Positions 61,071 through 64,000 of a stretch of DNA of 64,000 nt are shown here, piece after piece. The translations under genes and the position numbers were made by a program. The notes below the pieces were generated by a model, which ran no database searches, was not told where the DNA came from, and worked only from the letters and a program-made list of their open reading frames with translations. How positions within the stretch are numbered: position 1 is the first letter of the stretch; every line of letters starts with the position of its first letter. Source of the stretch: JBBSTY01 sp038235385 (GTDB lineage: Bacteria > Actinomycetota > Acidimicrobiia > Acidimicrobiales > Acidimicrobilacustridaceae); contig JBBSTY010000001.1 in assembly GCA_038235385.1 (NCBI GenBank), positions 1-64,000 on the forward strand, given 5' to 3'.

Positions 61071-62423
61071 ATGCCCCTTCACGACCGCGCACCCCGAACC
61101 CGACCGCGTTCGCGACGAGCCGGTCTGGCGACGATCCTCGTCGTTCCCGCCATCCTCGGCGCGACGCTGGGCGGACCGGCCGAACGCGCCGACGCGCAGG
61201 TGCCACCACCGGCCACGGCGCCCGCCTCCACGACCTCGTCGGTCCCGGCGCAGGTGCTCGGTGGGTCCCCCGACGGCAAGGACATCCCCGAGATCATCGA
61301 CCCCCGCCTCCATCCCGACCTCGCCCGGGTCGCGGTCGACAACCCCGAGTTCAACACGGCGCTCGGCCGCTACCGCACCACCGAACGAGCGCTCCAGGCG
61401 GCCGTGGACCAGGAGCGCGCGTCGACCGGGGAGCTCGTGGACCTGACGGCGGCCGAGACCCGCCTCGTCGGCACGCTGAACCAGGCGACCCGCCGGCTCG
61501 ACAAGTCCGACGCCCGGTTGGCCGAGCTGCACCTCGCCCTCGCCAACATCGCGGTCGGCGACTACATGCGGGGCGGCAGCGCCGTGGCCACCGACTTCGA
61601 GCTGAACATCGACGAGGCCACCGAGCGCCGCCGCCAGCGGGTGGTGGTGCGCACCGTCCGCAGCACCCAGCTCGAGGACGCCCGCCTGAACACCGCCGTG
61701 GTCGACGAGATGACCGGGCTCATCGCCCAGACCGTCGCCGAGCTCGACGAGGTGCGGACGCGGATCTCGGCATCGACCAGCACCCGGGACCAGGCCGTCG
61801 CCGACCAGGTGCGGCTGCGGGCCCAGAGTGCCCGTGACGTGCAGTCGATCGCCGACACCCGCCTCGAGGGCAACGTGAACGGCCTCGACTTCTCCCTCGT
61901 CGCCCTCGACGCCTACTACAAGGCGTCCGCTCGCCTGGCCGTCGAGGATCCGACGTGCGGGATCCGGTGGAGCTTCATCGCCGGGATCAGCCGCACCGAG
62001 GGTCGCCACGGCACCTATGGCGACAGCGTGCTCTCGGCCTCGGGGCAGGTCGATCCACCGATCCTCGGCATCGCGCTGGATGGATCGAACGGGACGGCCT
62101 CGATCGGCGACACCGACGGAGGCGAGTACGACGGCGACCCGACGACCGACCGAGCGGTGGGGCCGATGCAGTTCATCCCGAGCACCTGGGTCCGTTGGGC
62201 CCGCGACGGCAACGGTGACGGCAAGATCGATCCGCAGAACATGTACGACGCAGCCGTCGCCGCGGCCGAGTACCTGTGCCAGAAGGGGCCCGGTCTCGAC
62301 ACCGACGAGGGGATCCGGCGGGGTGCGTTCTCGTACAACCAGTCGACCGAGTACGTGGAGCTGGTGCTCAGCCGCGCCAAGGACTACGACGCCTACGAGC
62401 TCCCGCTCGTGACCCGTCGCTGA
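61071..62423 (+). CDS. Secreted lytic-transglycosylase-like protein with coiled-coil N-region
   Basis: 450 residues. Signal peptide (about 1-42, ending RADAQ), a Pro/Thr linker, a long charged helical region (about 95-260) likely to form coiled coils, then a transglycosylase SLT-type domain with catalytic Glu in ISRTEGRHGTYG and the conserved AVGPMQFIPSTW. A Ca-loop-like DGNGDGKID lies between. Expected to cut peptidoglycan glycan strands outside the membrane. Confidence 0.82.
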   Translation: MPLHDRAPRTRPRSRRAGLATILVVPAILGATLGGPAERADAQVPPPATAPASTTSSVPAQVLGGSPDGKDIPEIIDPRLHPDLARVAVDNPEFNTALGRYRTTERALQAAVDQERASTGELVDLTAAETRLVGTLNQATRRLDKSDARLAELHLALANIAVGDYMRGGSAVATDFELNIDEATERRRQRVVVRTVRSTQLEDARLNTAVVDEMTGLIAQTVAELDEVRTRISASTSTRDQAVADQVRLRAQSARDVQSIADTRLEGNVNGLDFSLVALDAYYKASARLAVEDPTCGIRWSFIAGISRTEGRHGTYGDSVLSASGQVDPPILGIALDGSNGTASIGDTDGGEYDGDPTTDRAVGPMQFIPSTWVRWARDGNGDGKIDPQNMYDAAVAAAEYLCQKGPGLDTDEGIRRGAFSYNQSTEYVELVLSRAKDYDAYELPLVTRR

Positions 62424-62452
62424 TCGCGAGGAACCGGGAACCAGGCCGACGG

Positions 62453-62458
62453 TAGGGT
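62453..62458 (+). promoter_or_regulatory. -10 element TAGGGT, leaderless start of O-methyltransferase gene
   Basis: TAGGGT, 6 bases, ATG at 62465; no Shine-Dalgarno. Confidence 0.6.
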
Positions 62459-62464
62459 CGGCGC

Positions 62465-63124
62465 ATGGCTGATCCGAAGGACGTCACGCTCTCCCCCGAG
62501 CTCCACGGGTACGTCGTCGCCCACGGGACGCCGCCCGACGAGCACCAGCTGGCCCTCATCGCCGAGACCGAGGCCCTCGGGTCCGTGGCGCGGATGCAGA
62601 TCGCCCCGGAGCAGGGCGCCCTCATGACGCTCCTCGCACGGCTGGTCGGGGCCACGACGATCGTCGAGGTGGGCACGTTCACCGGGTACTCGACGTTGTG
62701 CCTCGCCCGCGGCCTCGGCGCCGACGGCCGGGTGATCGCGTGCGACGTCAGCGAGGAGTGGACGGCGATCGGACGCCGCGCCTGGCGCGCCGCGGGGGTG
62801 GCGGACCGCATCGACCTGCGCCTGGGTCCGGCGCTCGACACGCTGCGGGCGCTGCCGGCCGACCTCGTGGTCGATCTCGCCTTCCTCGATGCCGACAAGA
62901 CGGGCTACGCCGCCTACGCCGCCGAGCTCATCCCCCGGTTGGCGCCCAACGGGCTGCTGCTGGTCGACAACGTGCTGTGGGGCGGCGGCGTCATCGACCC
63001 CGCTCGCACCGATCCCGACACCGAGGCGATCCGGGCGTTCAACGTCGCGTTGGCCGCCGACGACCGCCTCGATGTCGTCCTGGTGCCGATCGCCGACGGG
63101 CTGACCGTGGCCCGCAAACGTTGA
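62465..63124 (+). CDS. O-methyltransferase (class I, COMT-like)
   Basis: 219 residues. Motif I VEVGTFTGYSTLCLARGLG, ACDVSEEW (SAM ribose), DLAFLDADKTGY (metal Asp) and LLLVDNVLWGGGVI: the cation-dependent caffeoyl-CoA/catechol O-methyltransferase family 3. Substrate unknown. Leaderless start after TAGGGT. Confidence 0.92.
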   Translation: MADPKDVTLSPELHGYVVAHGTPPDEHQLALIAETEALGSVARMQIAPEQGALMTLLARLVGATTIVEVGTFTGYSTLCLARGLGADGRVIACDVSEEWTAIGRRAWRAAGVADRIDLRLGPALDTLRALPADLVVDLAFLDADKTGYAAYAAELIPRLAPNGLLLVDNVLWGGGVIDPARTDPDTEAIRAFNVALAADDRLDVVLVPIADGLTVARKR

Positions 63125-63236
63125 TCGGCGATCCACGACGCAGCCGTTGACGCGCCTCGTGCCGCGAACCCTGCAACACTGCCCCCGGTGCCGGTGCCCC
63201 ATCCGGGATGCCGCAGTACCTGGACGTGTCGGGTCT

Positions 63237-63265
63237 TTGACAGCGCGACACGCCCGTCCTAGGTT
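63237..63265 (+). promoter_or_regulatory. Housekeeping-type promoter TTGACA-N17-TAGGTT
   Basis: A perfect -35 TTGACA (63237-63242), 17-base spacer and -10 TAGGTT (63260-63265). It drives the ABC binding-protein gene through a leader of about 90 bases. The only strong -35 among the promoters I could place in this window. Confidence 0.8.
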
Positions 63266-63359
63266 CCGCCCCGATCTGTGGCGCTGGTCACGGCGTTGCG
63301 GGGTGCAGAAGGATCAGTAGGGACGAGCCGATCGCCGGCTCCAGGAAATGGGGGAACTC

Positions 63360-64000
63360 GTGTCGCAACGCTCTCCAGGAGCCCGTGCCGTCGTGCCCGG
63401 CGCTCCCCACGCACCACAGGAGTCGGGACCGCGCCGACACCGGCTGCTCCGCCGGGTCGCCGCACCGGTGTTGGTGGTCGGCTCGATCGGACTGCTCGCC
63501 GGCGCCTGCGGGACGAGCTCGGACGACTCCAGCTCGGGCACCCAGGTCAGCGGCGTCCAGGACAACAAGGTCGTCGAGAGCGCCGAGAAGCCAGTGTCGG
63601 GCGGCAGCATCACCTACGGCCTCGAGGCCGACACCGACGGGTACAACCCCACCGTCAACCGTTGGGCCATCTCGGGCGTGATGGTCGGCCTGGCGGTCTA
63701 CGACCCGCTCGCCGCCTACGACGTCGATTCGATCGCACGGCCCTACCTCGCCCAGACGATCACCCCCAACGCCGAGTTCACCGCCTGGGACCTGACGCTC
63801 CGCCCGGACATCACGTTCCACAACGGCACCCCGCTCGACGCCACGGCCATCAAGGATCTCTACGACACCCACCTCGCCTCCACGCTCACCGGCGCCGCGT
63901 TCAAGCCCACGCTCACCTCGGTCGAGGTCACCGGTCCGCTCAGCGTCCAGTTCAAGATGAGCGCGCCGTGGGTGTCGTTCCCCGGTGTGCTCACCGCCCA
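63360..64000 (+). CDS. Extracellular solute-binding protein family 5 lipoprotein (partial, runs off window)
   Basis: First ~213 residues only. A lipoprotein signal peptide (hydrophobic VLVVGSIGLLAGAC, lipobox LAGAC) is followed by a Ser/Asp linker and the start of an SBP_bac_5 domain (GGSITYGLEADTDGYNPTVNRWAI, LTLRPDITFHNGTPLDATAIKDLYD). Such proteins deliver oligopeptides or nickel/sugars to ABC importers. GTG 63360 with GGGGGAA upstream is preferred; ATG at 63348 is possible. The 3' end lies outside the window. Confidence 0.88.
   Translation, partial: MSQRSPGARAVVPGAPHAPQESGPRRHRLLRRVAAPVLVVGSIGLLAGACGTSSDDSSSGTQVSGVQDNKVVESAEKPVSGGSITYGLEADTDGYNPTVNRWAISGVMVGLAVYDPLAAYDVDSIARPYLAQTITPNAEFTAWDLTLRPDITFHNGTPLDATAIKDLYDTHLASTLTGAAFKPTLTSVEVTGPLSVQFKMSAPWVSFPGVLTA

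Overview
The window is one continuous piece of a high-GC (about 70 %) actinobacterial chromosome. It carries a full Pup-proteasome locus (arc, dop, pup, prcB, prcA, pafA, pafB, pafC), a fused CofG/CofH F420 enzyme (fbiC), WYL regulators, DUF3151 and leaderless-type promoters. The gene mix fits Actinomycetota, perhaps an Acidimicrobiia-type lineage, but the class is my inference. I see no insertion sequence, prophage, CRISPR array, tRNA or rRNA gene. No gene-free gap exceeds about 300 bases.

Region 1 (48-22195, mostly minus strand) is the conserved neighbourhood around the proteasome. In direction of transcription: arc ATPase, a zinc-ribbon membrane protein, dop, pup, prcB-prcA and a radical SAM/SPASM gene; a second radical SAM gene on the plus strand; then pafA, pafBC, lepB, tatB-tatC-helY, a small lipid-kinase-like protein, an M20 peptidase and a double ThyX-like protein. 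Proteins tagged with Pup by PafA are unfolded by Arc and degraded by PrcAB, and Dop removes the tag. This Pup already ends in Gly-Gly-Glu.

Region 2 (22473-27820) has a small ferredoxin divergent from arc, then a minus-strand operon ttuB-ttuA-trmI-marP-like. This joins 2-thiolation of tRNA position 54 to m1A58 methylation in the same T-loop. Three small membrane-protein genes and a Lon-N-domain gene follow.

Region 3 (27870-33873) holds an S13 D-Ala-D-Ala carboxypeptidase, a split NDP-forming acyl-CoA synthetase (beta then alpha), a TetR regulator, a small conserved gene and a FIST sensor gene. Region 4 (33979-40810) is central carbon and F420 metabolism on the plus strand: tkt, tal, pgl, fbiC and a YjbR-like gene. 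zwf and opcA, often found between tal and pgl, are absent.

Region 5 (40851-50746) mixes small Zn-ribbon genes, a Cys-rich protein, a McrB-like AAA+ ATPase with a DUF2357-like partner, a LOG-family protein, TypA, a GH13 glucosidase and a TauE-type transporter with a DUF1634-like partner. Region 6 (50750-64000) has RNase D, rhodanese, MobA, an S1P-lyase-like PLP enzyme and DUF3151 in one operon; PPK2, a hydrolase and a membrane protein in another; then acyl-CoA synthetase, GDPD, two methyltransferases, a lytic transglycosylase and the start of an oligopeptide-type ABC binding protein that runs off the window.

The strongest pattern not tied to any one gene is a -10 hexamer TANNNT placed 6-8 bases before an ATG or GTG without a Shine-Dalgarno. 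I count 22 genes with it, including thyX-like, tatB, pafA, pafB, prcB, pup, dop and fbiC. This predicts widespread leaderless mRNAs and corrects several start codons.
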